Below, piece after piece: positions 21,072 through 34,104 of a stretch of DNA of 64,000 nucleotides. Position 1 is the stretch's first letter; the number at the start of each line of letters is the position of its first letter. The notes below the pieces were generated by a model. That model saw only the letters and a list, made by a program, of their open reading frames with translations, had not been told where the DNA came from and did not search any database. The stretch spans positions 14,815,760 through 14,879,759 of the forward strand of contig JAJEKV010000021.1 in assembly GCA_021234155.1 (NCBI GenBank), given 5' to 3'. Made by a program: the position numbers and the translations under genes. The DNA is from Isoetes taiwanensis (lineage: Eukaryota; Streptophyta; Lycopodiopsida; Isoetales; Isoetaceae).

Positions 21072-23640
21072 GATTTTTTATTATTATCAAGTACAGACTT
21101 TGAGCAGTAGCTAGGATATTATGTTGTGCACCAATCTCAGATAATTACAATACGAATATGAAAGAGCATTTGCATAGTTATGCTGCACTGTTGGTGCTGG
21201 TCGCATGGTGGTCAAATACGAAAAGCTTGAGAAGTATATCGCATGTTATTTTTCTCAGCCACAAGTGTTGAGACATCTGCAAGCATTTTACCATAATATA
21301 CTGTGTGCTACACATGATTCCAAGGTATGTATCCATACATCCATGTTGTATTTGCACTTAAGAATATCAAGTTTATAATTTGATGGGTGGATATGTTAAC
21401 ATGGTTTATCCACTAAAAATGTAATTGTTTGGCATTTTTCTCTCCTAGGGCCCATTTAGAAACGTTCTACTCACCTATATAGGAGAAACCACCACATGGA
21501 ACATTATTTGTTATTACCAATAAGGAAACGCTTTGGTCGTATTCTTTTAATAAAGACATGCATACTTGTTTTTTGCATGTTGGCCAAGTGTCATCAATTG
21601 CATGCACTTGAACTATTGCTTTTGGCCAAAGGAAAAGCTATTCGTTGTGATCCAGCATTGTCCTCTACTTATTTAACAATGCCATGCTTTTCTAAGTGGT
21701 GGATAATAGGTGCCGTTATCAACCATGCTCCATATCTGGTGTACGAAAAATAGAAAGCACTTTTCCATTTTGCATCACTCTTTTCTGGCTGATAACAGGA
21801 AATGGATCAGTTTAGAATAATAACCCTAATATCTAGAGTTTTGTAACATGTTTTGCATATTTTTATGGAGAGCCGATCATATGTTCTTTGCGGCCATCTT
21901 TATTTTTCCAGTTACAGATTCATATCCAGCCTTCGGCAGTCATGGCATGCTTCAGCTCATTTAGCTTTGCTATAAATCATAAATCCGGCCATGGAAGTTG
22001 AGAAATGCTCTTTTGCACTATAGATTTGCAATCTTACAGTGATGACAAGCATGTTGAAGCTGCAAATAGTTCCATTGGAGCGCAGTTGGCTAATTAATTT
22101 CTACACGACAATGAATATTCGAGCATCAGGAAAAAGGTAACTCATTCTTGGAAATCCTTGATTATGCACGTCCTTTGCAGTTAATCTATGATCAGGTTAT
22201 ATCTATATCACACTTGGGGATGTCAAGACTTTAAGCTTGTCCTCTAAGATGTGACACACCATCTCATCTGATTTCGAGAGACTATAATTGAAGGTCTGAT
22301 ATATATTTCATTACTCATATTCAAAGGTCTGATTGCATATCTACATATTTTTCGAATCAAGTCTATAATATAGTACATCTGATCAGACTAGTTACCTGAT
22401 TCTTTAGTTGAACTTGGTTATTGTTTCATATTGATTTGCCTCCTTTTTAAAGGTTGGATGCCTATGCTGTGGATAGACACACTGCAGTTATTTATCTATT
22501 TACATAGAAGCTGCATCTTATTTCTAAACCTCTCTAGTGCATGGTCTGGTAAAATTGGATGTGCTTGAACTGTTAAAATTAGAAATGCTTTTAACTACTA
22601 TTTGTGAACAAGAACACGGTGAAGGGTGATAAACCGTGGTGTTCCATTGCTTACCTGTGGGCCCTCTCGTTGTTACCCTCTTTAGGCTAACCAATGTCTG
22701 TTTGGCTGCAGGTAACTGGAACTCCACCTCTGATGGTTTTGTTCTTTATAAAATGATACAAAAAGTTAATGTCCTCAATTTATCACGATGAGGAACGTTT
22801 TAAAATATCCAGATAAGTTTTATGTTAAGCTTTCAACTTGCACGCTTCATTTTATCTTAAGGAAAATATGAATCTCATTATTCTTTCTATCTATTGTTCT
22901 AATGCAGAACAAGACTTGCGTTGGCTGCAACTAAAAGGATCAAATATTTTACGCTTGCATTGGACATGGAGAAACAATAAATTGTGATTTATCTACTTGG
23001 AGAAAGTCTTCTAAAACTGGTTTGACCATTTTAAATTAGTCTATGAGTCAATTGGCTACATTTGAGTGCTTGAGAGTCTTAGTTACATAATAAAATGGCT
23101 ATATTGTAATGTCTACGGAAGGGTTGCTTAACTTCTAGTACACCATTACCACTAGCTAATGGAATAAACATGACAAACATCTCAGTCTTATATTTTTGAC
23201 GATCCTTAGAAATTATCTTATCGTGCTGAGTTCTAGTAGCACAAGCATATGTTTACCTTTCTGGTTGCTTATAAGAATAGGAAAAGTATATTGTTACTTT
23301 GCCCTTGTAATTTGTAATAGTAAAACAAATATATCAAAGTATGTTTACAAGATCTAGTATCAAATCATGGCTTAAAGGAAAAACACTTGTTTTTCTTTAA
23401 GGGTGCTAATTGAGCTTTTAAGTCTCCAGATTGGGATGGTATGGTTAAAGTCTGCTTAATAAGCAAGAATAAAGGGAGTTGTCTTTAATGCTAAATTGTT
23501 ACCAAGTCTTTAACTTGTAATCAAGTCTAGGCCTAAAAGAAAAGAGCACCTATTTTCTTTTGGGGCTGCTAATTGGCCCGAAGTGGTCTTTGCAAAAGTC
23601 CATGGAAGATAAAAGTCTGTTTGTACAGATTTTAAAAGTT
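21072..23640. repeat. Direct segmental duplication, copy 2
   Basis: About 2.57 kb matching 16836-20352, lacking the 863-bp insertion (pre-insertion site read as aacaatgccatgc). It ends at a 22-nt T run (23642-23663), perhaps a retroposon tail or slippage site at the junction. Confidence 0.92.
21205..21324 (+). pseudogene. Exon-like ORF ending at a splice donor (copy 2)
   Basis: The duplicate of 16981-17100: 40 codons from ATG to the GTATGT donor, open in both copies. Conservation of an open frame may only reflect recent duplication. Confidence 0.35.
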
Positions 23641-23663
23641 GTTTTTTTTTTTTTTTTTTTTTT

Positions 23664-25740
23664 GATGAGCTTGATTTAGTGAAACAGAAGCACAAAAGCC
23701 TTGATGTAAGACCTACTTATGTGAGAAAGACATAAAAAAATTTGATCTTGATAGCAAGGTCATAGATAATTGTGCAGGCTTGCTTTTGCGGTAATGATTT
23801 CAAGAATGATGTATGGTCCATCTATAGGCCTCATCAATGTTTGGAGGTAAGCATATTTTAAAATGGTCCAGCAACCCTTTCCTGGATCTTAACTTGCATG
23901 TTCTTGGATCTTGGATCTAACACTTCTATTATTACAACAATTTGCACCTAATCAAAATCATGTATTTGCACATGTAGCATTTTCTATCTGATGTACTGGA
24001 CTATCACCTCGATGTTGCCATATTTACTACATTGCTATCGTCATGCCCATATTCTTAGCTACAACATTGCTGAAAGGCACAATCTATCCATCTGATATAA
24101 GCAACTTGGCGCTTGGCAATTTGGCATTTGTTTTTTCCTTTGATTCTTTATACATAGTAATCAGTCCTGTATTCCGTAGTGAAGTTGCCTCGATCCTCTC
24201 TCATGGAAACTTTAAAACTGAGGCATTATTTTCATGCCAGAAAAGCTTTGCCCATCATGGCAGACCTCCATCTTCTAAATCTGCAAATAACTTCATATTG
24301 TGCTCTATTTATAAAATCTTAGTTCATAGCTTTAATAGTGATTAATCTGCATTCTCACATTTGGAGAATATGTCCCTATATGAGAAATCAATTAACATTG
24401 TAGCATCAAAGTCACTGCTTCGAGTCGTTGCATATATACTACACATGTTTGTTCTAGCCAGCTTGTTACAAATTGATTTGTCTAATTGTAGATATATCTT
24501 AAGAACATTTGTAAGATTCATATTTTTCATAAAGATGTGTATAGTTGTGACATCTCCAGCTTTCAAGTTTTTTTTTTAAATTTTCATAATGGTCTAAGTA
24601 ATGACACGGCAATAATTTTGTATAGTTGCTGCAATGGGGTTTGCATTGTGCAGTTATTGTTTATGCAAACAACAGAATTGATGATGATGTTTACTGAGAG
24701 ATATTGATGACCAATGGATCAACCATGGCCGTTTAGGTATTTATAGCAGAGCTCTTTTTGTGATGGCATTCAAAGCACAAGAACAAGCATAAGAACTTGG
24801 AGATTTCAAAACATAAACAACATGCTGGCATTCAATCAACTTGAGTTTGTTACTTCATAGATGTTGGTGAAGATATATAAGCCCATTTTAGATAATCATA
24901 AACATCATACCCTATAGACATGCCACATTTTTATAAATGTGTTACAAAACAACCAAAGTTCACCTTTAATTTCTAGCCAATGCAATGTCAACACTATATT
25001 TAGTCAACCACGTGGAATGCACAGCTTTATCATAGACGTGAGTGACATTTTTATGAATATGTTACTAAATTGTCAAAGTTCACCATTAATTTCTAGCTAA
25101 TTCAATGTCGTGCCCATCAATTCTTAGCCAATGCAACGAAATGCCCTAGGCAATTTTCTATAACGTAAAAATAATAAAAAATTAAATTAGAATGCAAGAA
25201 GACATCTTTTAGTGGTTGATATATGCAATTATTCCTTCCGTGTTGAACTTAGACAACTGCCTATGCTCTATAGGCATTGACACATGCCCCTTCGACAAAA
25301 TCAAAAGTCAATATTGACACACAACCTATGTATACCTCAACATGCAATTGCTATCCCCTATATGATCATGCCGCATCTTCCATACCCTATTTTGTTAGAA
25401 TGATATAATTTAAAAGAAAAGTGATCCAATGGTCGAAATTTGATGCCAGGGGATGGCCAAGATTGCATGCTAGGCTTAAGGTTTAGGTTCACTGCAGTTT
25501 TAGGTGTGTTTAGTGTTGACGATAGGTGCACGCGTGCGAAATATCTACATGTTTCCAAGTAAAAGCCCGACAATGCTAGGCATCGTTATTACTATATGCT
25601 TTTTGCATTGCGACCAAACATTTACAGGCTTCCAACCTGGGCATCATTTCTAGTATTAGATAAAGGCTAAAAAAAGAGAGATTGTGTAGTTGTATATGAT
25701 ATTAGATAAAGCTTGACTGATTTGGTGATGGCGCAGCTCA
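23664..25740. other. No gene recognised; imperfect tandem duplication near 24.9-25.1 kb
   Basis: AT-rich sequence. At 24917-25110 a ~118-bp unit is repeated imperfectly (acatttttataaatgtgtta...aaagttcacctttaatttct against acatttttatgaatatgtta...aaagttcaccattaatttct). Frames such as 24043-24345 (+) have no motif. Confidence 0.45.
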
Positions 25741-25746
25741 CTGGGG

Positions 25747-26012
25747 CTAGGGTTTTGGTGCTGCTTCAATCTCAGATATCTCCCTCCTCGGGTGTCTGTT
25801 TCGAGCAATTTTTGGTGCATTGGAAAGCCCTTGCAGTAAGTTTTCCAAGAATGTATATCAGGTCCCGGAATTGGGATGACCTATTTCGGCCTCCATAGTT
25901 ACAGTCAGTTTTGGCGTTGCTTCAATCTCATATATCTCCCACTTCGGGTATCCATTTTGAGCGATTTTTGGTGCGTTGGAAAGCCTTTGTAGTAAGCTTT
26001 CTGAGGATGTAT
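25747..26012 (+). repeat. Tandem duplication, ~160-bp period, two copies
   Basis: ttgcttcaatctcatatatc...tttttggtgcgttggaaagcc...agtaagctttc occurs twice (from ~25760 and ~25915). The word 'ggtgcattggaaagcc' and a following aagctttc is common in untranslated parts of plant retrotransposons (from general knowledge), so this may be a retrotransposon UTR remnant. Confidence 0.6.
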
Positions 26013-26835
26013 GTCATCAGTGGCTTTCTTTGTAATTCTCCATGGTTACCACCCCCGACATGCAATCTTGCTCTCAGTTTCCTGCTTCTATGGCCTCTTT
26101 AGCAATGCCTCCTAATTGTCATCTCAATTTTCTTGCTCATGCCCCTGATGGGTTTGTAGTGAACTGTATTATTACAATATTTATTTTATTTGATTCTTTG
26201 TGTACATCAGTGCTTTATAGTTTCTAACCAAGAATGAAGGATTATAAAATATATGCAGGTCCACGGCATGATATCTAAAGCAACCTTCAATTCTCACCCC
26301 TTTATTATAATCCCATAGGTAAGTCCATCTAAGATGCTTGTCACATTCAAATGTCTCAGAGTGGTCAGGTTTGGCATGTGCAATGCTGAAGTAATCAGGT
26401 TTGGCATGTGTAGTGCTGAATAAAGCTTGTTGATTTAAAACTGTTTGTCCGCTTTGTTAAAATTATAAAATTTATTTGATGGAAATCAATGGCTGGCTTC
26501 TGCATGGTACTCTTTCCCATCTTTGCAATTTGCAAGGGCTTGGTATAGAAAGGAGATTTTTGCAATGGGAAGCTTAATTGGTCAATGATGTCTCTTGTAT
26601 CAAGCTTGTATACTTTGGTGGGTTTAATGCCAATAGTGTTATATTTTGACATTGATATTCAAATGTTATATTTGTGAATTTGGAAACGACGTGTGGACCT
26701 ATTATGACTTAATCCCTAAATAGGGGCCGTGTCAAACCTCAATGTCAAACTTGAAAAACTATTTCTTATTCTTCGGAATACCTTTCTTATAGTTTCTTTC
26801 CTATATTTCATTGTTTTTTTTATAAGTTATATTGT

Positions 26836-26880
26836 TTCTATTCTATTCTATTCTATTCTATTCTATTCTATTCTATTCTT
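26836..26880. repeat. (TTCTA)n microsatellite
   Basis: About nine TTCTA units. The same pentamer forms the tail of the dispersed retroposon family seen at 36.9 and 52.9 kb (reverse complement GAATA). Confidence 0.9.
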
Positions 26881-26952
26881 TGCTTATTCTAGTATTTTCA
26901 TGGCTATTTTTGTATATCTATATAAACCCTTTTCTGTAATTTGTACATCACC

Positions 26953-27000
26953 TTTTTCTAGGCCCCGAAGGGGCCAAAATTTTTTTGAATTAATATAAAC
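26953..27000 (+). repeat. Retroposon-type 3' end with GGCCCC-gaa-GGGGCC stem-loop
   Basis: tctaggccccgaaggggcc forms a perfect 6-bp stem with a 3-nt loop, followed by aaaatttttttgaattaat. A terminal stem-loop followed by an A/T-rich tail is typical of LINE or SINE 3' ends; no ORF of the parent element is visible upstream. Confidence 0.4.
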
Positions 27001-27026
27001 TGTTACATCCAACACTTTAAAATTAA

Positions 27027-27331
27027 ATTTCCCCTGAAACCTCCTTTAGTTTGGGTGCATATTCACATGGGGGTGACGTAGGGCAGCGAAAGCCCCTAGA
27101 ATCATATAATACATATAAAATCAATACCATTGCCTCAAATTTTATAGTATTTCACAAAGCTCGTTATACAGTATATCAAAATTTGTACAAGAATACCCCA
27201 CAAACGAGGATCGCTATCTACAGTCTAGATCAAGGAATATTGAGTAAATATGCCCATCTGACAGCGCTCGATGCCCTGAGTCACGCCACGTGTGAATATG
27301 CACCCAAACCAAAGGGGATTTCAGGGGAAAC
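27027..27331. mobile_element. TTAA-flanked MITE, 305 bp
   Basis: Ends are inverted repeats of ~60 bp: ATTTCCCCTGAAACCTCCTT on the left and GTTTCCCCTGAAATCCCCTT as reverse complement of the right, continuing gtttgggtgcatattcaca in both. TTAA occurs at both borders (27023-27026, 27332-27335). A TTAA target fits piggyBac-like elements; a 3-bp TAA/TTA target of the Harbinger type is the alternative. No transposase. Confidence 0.8.
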
Positions 27332-27599
27332 TTAATGTAATGGTTTGTATATACGAATATACATCATGAAATATATGTACATGTCAAGTGAGTGTCCGAC
27401 GCCATAGCTAAGCCCATATATCCATGACCTCTTGAAGGTGTGATCCTAACATCCATATCGAAGCTATGTTCAATGCAGCTAGTCGGGCCTAATATATTGG
27501 CATTGCTAGATTCTTTAACAGAGAGACATAGACTTGGTCCATTATGGTTAAATTTGTCAACTAACAATGCATAATTTTAAGTGTACTTTCCTTAGTGGT

Positions 27600-27999
27600 G
27601 CTTGGAAAAGAAAAATACCTAAGTGGCAGCAAGCCTTGCATCTGTGCGTGGCTTGATTGGTGTGGCTGATTTGGAAGCGGCGGCGGTTGTGGATCTTTCA
27701 GGGGATTCAACAGCCTGCAGCCTCTCTGATTCCTCGACTCAGGTACAAGCTATTTCAAAGCTTTCTGGTGTTCCCGGGATTAGTAGAGCGGAAGTTTGCC
27801 ATTTGGCGGGACTTCTTGGGTGTTGTAGATGGTGATGGTCGGTTTGTATAGCAGTAGAGTTGCCGTATTTCTGTGAGTTTGTTGTGGAGTGTCGAGATAT
27901 CGTTGTCTCTTTGGGGCAGTTCTTCTTCCTCCTCACTTGCTTTGTAACATTACCATTCTTTTAATATATTGATGGCACAATTCTTCCAAAAAAAAAAAC
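27600..27999 (+). repeat. Retroposed 3' end with poly(A)
   Basis: A stretch with a short Ala/Val-rich frame (27623-27835) runs into ttgctttgtaacattaccat...aatatattgatggcac and a 10-nt A run at 27989-27998. The pattern fits the 3' end of a LINE or processed transcript. The source is not recognised. Confidence 0.35.
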
Positions 28000-28231
28000 A
28001 ATTAATATCTAAAATGGCTACATTAGGTTTTTTGTATATTATGAGCCATGGAAAACAGAAATCGGTGTGGGTTGCACCAATGCCATGGATTGGCACTATG
28101 AAGAGTAGTAGTGAAAAGATTTTTGATCCCATAAATGAACACCATGCAATTCTGAATCTAGGTACTATCTAAATATATATCATAATAACTTAGTAGGGAA
28201 ATTGAATTGGTTGTGCAAATGGATAAAATAA

Positions 28232-28346
28232 AAGATAAGATAAGATAAGATAAGATAAGATAAGATAAGATAAGATAAGATAAGATAAGATAAGATAAGA
28301 TAAGATAAGATAAGATAAGATAAGATAAGCTAAGATAAGATAAGAT
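28232..28346. repeat. (GATAA)n microsatellite, ~23 units
   Basis: Almost pure gataa/taaga pentamers over ~115 bp with one aagct variant near 28330. Long frames across it (LILSYLILSYL-type) are repeat artefacts. Confidence 0.95.
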
Positions 28347-28639
28347 GAATAGAATAGATTTTGTTTTTTTAGTTGTATAGCTCTATGACTAGAATTTGAC
28401 ACTTGTGGGTTTTGGTGCCATTATCATATACTTGGCATGACTGGGCACTTGATATACATGCAAGATATGGTCTCTATGTTGACCAAAACATTAATGAATG
28501 AATTTACAATACTTGAATAATTCTATGCAATATTTTTCTAGCATAAACAGTTTATTTTCTAACATCTATGATAGTTCTAACATTTACATCACAAATGCTT
28601 GGATGGTTGTACCTTTTTTGGTGATACGATAATCTTCTA

Positions 28640-28902
28640 GGCAGTGGTAGAAGACAGTTGGCAACAGAGAAACGACGGATTGCAAAGATGGAGACCCACA
28701 CACAGCAGATCGAAGACAGCATCTGCTTGGCGCACTTCGAGAGGCAGCAGGACAAGCAGGATCTTGCTGACCTGCGGGTTCATGTGGATTCTCTTTCCAC
28801 CACCATAGAAGCCATGACACAGAACATGTAATGTGTTAAGCAGCAGACAGTGGCAACCATTTCTCGCCTTCGATTAGAAGCTGAGGAGACTGCTACCATA
28901 AT
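28640..28902 (+). pseudogene. Coiled-coil ORF fragment
   Basis: A plus-strand frame reads RRIAKMETHTQQIEDSICLA, then FERQQDKQDLADLRVHVDSL and TIEAMTQNM before a stop, and after it VATISRLRLEAEETATIM. Heptad-like spacing suggests a coiled coil, as in Gag or LINE ORF1 N termini. I cannot name the parent. Confidence 0.35.
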
Positions 28903-30374
28903 GTGAAACGTCTAGATTGCCTTTAAAGAGAGCCCATCACAGTTGAGAGCACTTAAGAGTAGGGTCGAAGTGCCCTCATCGGCAGTGAACCCTGTGTTGG
29001 ACACAGGGATAGTTTCCGTACATATGAAATCTAAATTCCTGACATATAAAATTAAAAAAATACATTTTTTTTTTGAGAAAAATGTATTTTACGTATTTTT
29101 CTCTCGCCGATCGGAAAAAAAGAAAATTAGGCATTAATTTAAACATAAAAAGCAGCGTCTTGTGAAATAGAATCCTTGAAAACGGCAAGTAAAATTTAAA
29201 TTTCATTTCACAGTATATTGTTTTCGATTCTGCGAAAAATTTTCAGCGTCTGTGGCCGAAGAAGATCACAGACGCGAAAACTTTTCGGCGTATCGCGTTT
29301 CTTCGGATAAAAACTTAACAAACCACGTACTCGAAAATATTTATATATTTGCGGCACGGTTTTTCAGTTTCTGTGCCACAAAAAAGGTATCTTCCGCGCC
29401 AAACCTCCCAACCTGCCCCTCAAATTTTTTTTTCTTAGTTTTTAGGCAAAAAATAGTTAGTTTTTTTTTTTTTTTTTTTGTTAGCTAGGTCTAGGCAAGG
29501 TCCACTGTTAGGCCCTCGCGTGTTGGCCCCCTGTCCAAGGGGTGTAACGATGGTGAGCGCCGTGTTCTGTGGACTGAGTCTGAGCTATTTTAGAAAAAAA
29601 AAGGAACAATAAGAACACAAACAAAAGAAAAGAATAACACAAAGAAAAAAAAAAGAAACTTTTGTTGCCCTCCCTTATCAAAGGACAACTGTAGTGCCAA
29701 TTAGGGTTTCGTGTTGCCAAGAGCGTAGGCAGTGTCCCTTGCCTGGTATTGCCGCAGTTATTTGCGCCATGCCGAGGGTGGGTGGCATTGTCGAAGTTTA
29801 TGGCAACTAGGGTCTACCCTATTTGAGGTGTATAGCCCTCGCCTTATGCTGTTGTTGGCTTTGGCCAGTCGGAAGGTGTGCGTTGTACTCTCATAGAAGG
29901 TTACGAGGATGTCTTACTGATGTATACCTAGTTCTTGATGGTGGTGTTGATGAAAGTCCGACACTAATATCGGCATTGGCATATGTTTTAGTAAGTATTC
30001 GATTGGTCTTGTCTTATGAAAAAGCGCGACCTGGGTCGTGCAATGCATTTGAACTTGCTAACCTCCAAGTGGGAGCATTTTGTCAGTAGCTGGGCTAGAT
30101 CATAAATTGTGTTTCGGTCATTTCATGTGCTCCCCCATCCTTGCACATAATTATCAACCAATTAAAAGTAATTTAGTAGGATAGGATGTAAAGGTCCTGA
30201 CGTAGCCTAAATCTTAGCGTTGTTATAGTCAAAGTGAGTTGATTTACGCTGTTGCTAAGCACTAACTTGTAGGTTTTTATTTTTGCTTGACCTGTAGGTG
30301 TTGTTGCTGTCATCTGCATACTGTCGTGGAGTTGCATTTTGCTAGCTAGCTAGACAATCCCTTAAACAAGTAGC
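28903..30374. other. No gene recognised; small hairpin and homopolymer runs
   Basis: Contains a perfect 9-10-bp stem at 29244-29281 (agcgtctgtg / cacagacgc), T runs at 29058-29070 and 29460-29479, and A-rich sequence near 29600-29660. No supported coding frame. Confidence 0.45.
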
Positions 30375-31400
30375 ATGGCTTCGAAAGAGAGAGCTGAAGT
30401 TAACTTAGTGGCAGCAAAGGCATTAATGTCTCAAATAGAGCCGCAACCAGCAGAGGCATTGGTGTCTCAAATAGAGCCGCAACTCGAGTCATCTTCTGCA
30501 CCACTGCGCAGAAAAAGAGGTAGACCACAACAAGCATGGTCTGCTTTGAGACCAGAATTTATGAATTGATTATGTCATGGACTTTGCAATGTCTCAGCCC
30601 ATGATCTGGAATCGATTACCAACAGGGAGGTAGGGTGGCTAGGCTACCATGCAGGGCTTGTTAAAGATGCCGAGAGGGCTTTTAAACCTCGAATGATGGC
30701 TCTAGAGCCTAAAAAGGGTGAGCAAGAGAGGTACACATGGATAGTGGGCATATTAGCCGCACTACTGGGAATATGATCACGGAAGTTGAAAATTTGAATA
30801 GTCATCGCCTGAGGCTTAGAGCTGAAAGAAAAAGCAATCACGTGGAATGCGGCTGGAGCAACAGAAATTTGAAGAAAGATGCCCACCAAACCCACCCCCT
30901 CATCTTGTTAAGAAAGTGTTGGCGCAAACAATAAGAGCCAAAAGTCCTGGTAAGACAGATAGGGAGTGGGAAGCTCGTAGAAGAGCAGAAGCTAAGACAA
31001 CGTGGTTTGCAAAAATAGATTCGTCGCAGATAATAAATAGACAAAGATTTGGTTCTAGTTCATATGGGACGATGCATAAATGCAATATCTTGGGTTCTAG
31101 TCTTACTAAGAATGAACCATATTGCGTAAAGTTTCAAAACAATAATTTTCAGCCAGGTACAGATCCTAATAAGCTAATGGAAGCTATGTTGAAAAACATG
31201 AGGGAGTCTGAGATGCAGGTTAGGCATGGATGTATAATACACTGCATTGGTAGCACTACCGGCTTGGAGAGGCAGGGCTTAATTTTTCCTTTTCGGAATG
31301 CAGGTCCTTTGGCAAGCTTTTTTTCAAGCCATGGGTGCAATGCTTTTGCTGAGCTTGCCTTTAAAAAGTTAGAAGTTGTCCCCAAAGTTGAGACCGACTT

Positions 31401-34104
31401 CCCAAAATTGATGAGCCTGAAACTTTCTCTGATTTTAGACCTATATCCCTCACCAATGTTATTTACAAAATCATATAGCCTCTAGACTGAAACCTATTCT
31501 GGATCTTACTATTTCAAACACTCAAAGTGCTTACCTAAAGGATAGGTCCATTTTAGATAATGTAGCCACTGCTATCATAGGCATGCATTGGGCCAAAGAA
31601 ACTAAACAGGACATTGCCTTGCTCAAGCTGGATATTACCAAGGCCTTTGACACGGTCAGCTGGAACTTCCTCTTCAAATGTTGTCAAAAGATGGGGTTCT
31701 CCCAAGAAGTGATAAGTATTTTTCAAGCCATCCTTCACAATTCAAGATCCTCGGTTCTGATCAATGGGGAATGCAGCCCTTTCTTTGAGATAAAGAGAGG
31801 TGTAAAGCAAGGTTGTCCTCTTGCCCCTTTTCTCTTTCTTATAATTATGGAAGCCTTGAATTGTGCCTTCAAAAAAGCTGATCAGGAGAAGAGAATTGTG
31901 GGACTTAAACTCCCTGGTAATCAGGATGCATGTTTTTTCCTTAATGCTCACTTTGAGATGATACCTTTTTTTTTTGTCACTATGAAAGAGAACTCCATCA
32001 CAAACACTCAAACTGTTCTCCAAGATTTCGGCAACTGCTTGGGATGTAAGATCAACCCTCTCAAGTCCAAGCTCATAGCAAGAAATCAGGTAAAGGGGCA
32101 GCAGACTGCTCAAACCCTTGGCTGTGAGTATCTCTCTCCAATTACAAAGTCCAAAATCTTGGGTATTCCTTTTGCTTTAAGGACTAATGCTAGTGATCTT
32201 TGGGGGGACATTATTGAGAAGTTCCATAGAAAGGCGGATCTTTTAAACAGTAAATATCTGTCCAAAAATGGAAGAGCTATCTTAGCCAACTCGGTCATTT
32301 CTTCTTCTCATGTCTACCAGTCTTCCATCCTTTTAGCCCCTAAAAAGGTCACATCTAGGCTCCAAGGCATTTTGGGTAGATTTATTGCTAGTGGGGCGAT
32401 AATAGAAACACGGGTTCAGTTTCCATGAAAGAGTGCATGAAGAAGAGAAAGCATGGTGGTCTTGGAGTTCTGGATATTGAGAAACAAGGGCTGGCCCTGG
32501 CAGCTAAATACATTTATAGAGCGGGCCACAATGAGATTAACCACCCTGTGTCTGAGCTAATTAATCATTACCTTGTTAAGTGTAAACCCTTTGGGTGGAG
32601 AAATGTGAACATGCATCTCCCTGACAGTCTATTCTTTGAGTTTAAGGTGCCCAATAATACTCCTGGAATCATTAAAAAATGGATTAGAGCCTGGAAGGCA
32701 GTCAGCAGGATGTATTCTTGGAAGGAGGGCCTGTCTAAAGACCAAACAATCTTTTGGAATCCCTCTCTTATTTTAAATAACCCTAACATCTGCTTGGCTA
32801 TGCACTTTCCTATTCAGTGCAAAAGATGGTCAGAAAGAGGCATCACTCACATCTCTCATCTGTTTAATGATGTGGGCTTTATAGAATTTCAGAATTCAGT
32901 TCTTGCAGATATGGGTGAAGACCATGAGAGACTCTACCAGGCCATAAGAAGTTGCCTTGATGAAGGAGAATGGCACAACCAAGAAACCCAATGGCATGTT
33001 TATGGTAATTCAGATTACAGGGTTAAAATGCATACAGATTTTTGACAAGGAGCTACACCATCTCTATTCACACCAAATGGGATATCACTCAGGAGAGATG
33101 TATGGCAAATCTAAAATTCATGTGGAACTCTCCTATTAACCCCAAAATTAAGGCCTTTATGTGGCAACTTTGGCATAAGGCTCTAGCTACCAATGCTAAA
33201 AGATTTAGATTGAACATGACTGCCTCTAACTTATGTGAGAGATGTTTACAGGAAGCTGAAGACGAAAATCACTTGTTCAAGAACTGTTTATGGGCCGAGT
33301 GGGTACTTGAGCTGGCTGCTGAGGAATTCCAAAATCCCAACCTGTCCTCTACCCCTACGGTCGAGATTCTCTTTCCTAACGATCCTCGGGACTGGAGAAT
33401 CTACATCCTACTCGGAGGATCCGAAAGCAAGGAACTTCGATCATCTTTGACCAAGAGATTATCGGCCAATTGCGTTGATCAAGCAAACGAAATATGATAT
33501 CTCTTGGATAAGAGAGATTTTCTCAATTCACTAACTGTTTTTTGTTTCTTTGATCTATAGGTAACATTCTTATTGCACAGAAGAAGCTAAAATGGAGTCG
33601 GATTAATCTCGGGGTAAATGCCATGTGGCTGGACCAATTTGGAGCCATCCCAATAGATTACCATGGTGACCACTGTCATTGTTTCGTGCTTCCAAAGCCG
33701 GGCCTTGAGAAGAGGACTTATTTGTGAAGCAATAGACAAATCAGGTCGTTTCAATCCATCTAAATGTCAACTATGCAGCTGCCCGTTCTGTTCATTCATC
33801 TCTGCTACCAAAGGAATGGGTCGAAAGGACAAAAGGAAAATTGGAGAAGCATCAGGATCTGCCAATCCAGGAAACTGAAATCAGACTTTTTGACAAAAAC
33901 TATATTTTAGATCTTCTCGGTTTTAAGTCTCATATGACACTGTATGCAGTATTTTAGCCTTAGATCTTTTCCTAGAATCTAAAAGCTACATCAATGGGTT
34001 AATCACTTCCCAGGACAAAAAAAGTTGATTTTTTGTACTCATATATAAATATGTACCTCTATGTATAACTTATTAATACAAATATAGCCTTCAATCAAAA
34101 AAAA
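31401..34104 (+). mobile_element. Second L1-type LINE copy, 5'-truncated, plus strand
   Basis: Flanked by the direct repeat aaagttgagaccgactt (31384-31400 and 34105-34121) with a poly(A) run just before the right copy. It begins inside the RT (FSDFRPISLTNVIYKI-like) and shares the whole RT-to-3' part with the LINE at 6.9-15.7 kb. 5' truncation is the usual outcome of incomplete reverse transcription. It sits inside the kinase-like gene. Confidence 0.92.
31418..33878 (+). pseudogene. LINE copy 2 ORF2 remnant (RT to C terminus)
   Basis: Frames in order: LDITKAFDTVSWNFLFKCCQ, NSRSSVLINGECSPFFEIKR, GVKQGCPLAPFLFLI (31583-32428), then NVNMHLPDSLFFEF and SKDQTIFWNPSLILNN (32425-33045), then MWNSPINPKIKAFMWQLWHK and LCERCLQEAEDENHLFKNC (zf-RVT; 33042-33497), and a C-terminal Cys cluster CQLCSCPFC with KGMGRKDKRK (33663-33878). 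The catalytic FADD box is destroyed (HFEMIPFFF). The C-terminal Cys domain is conserved with the first LINE, so it is a real part of this LINE family. Confidence 0.9.

Noticed and set aside
28190-28402. Open frames with (LILSY)n through the GATAA microsatellite
   Set aside because: A pure pentamer repeat is open in several frames; not coding.
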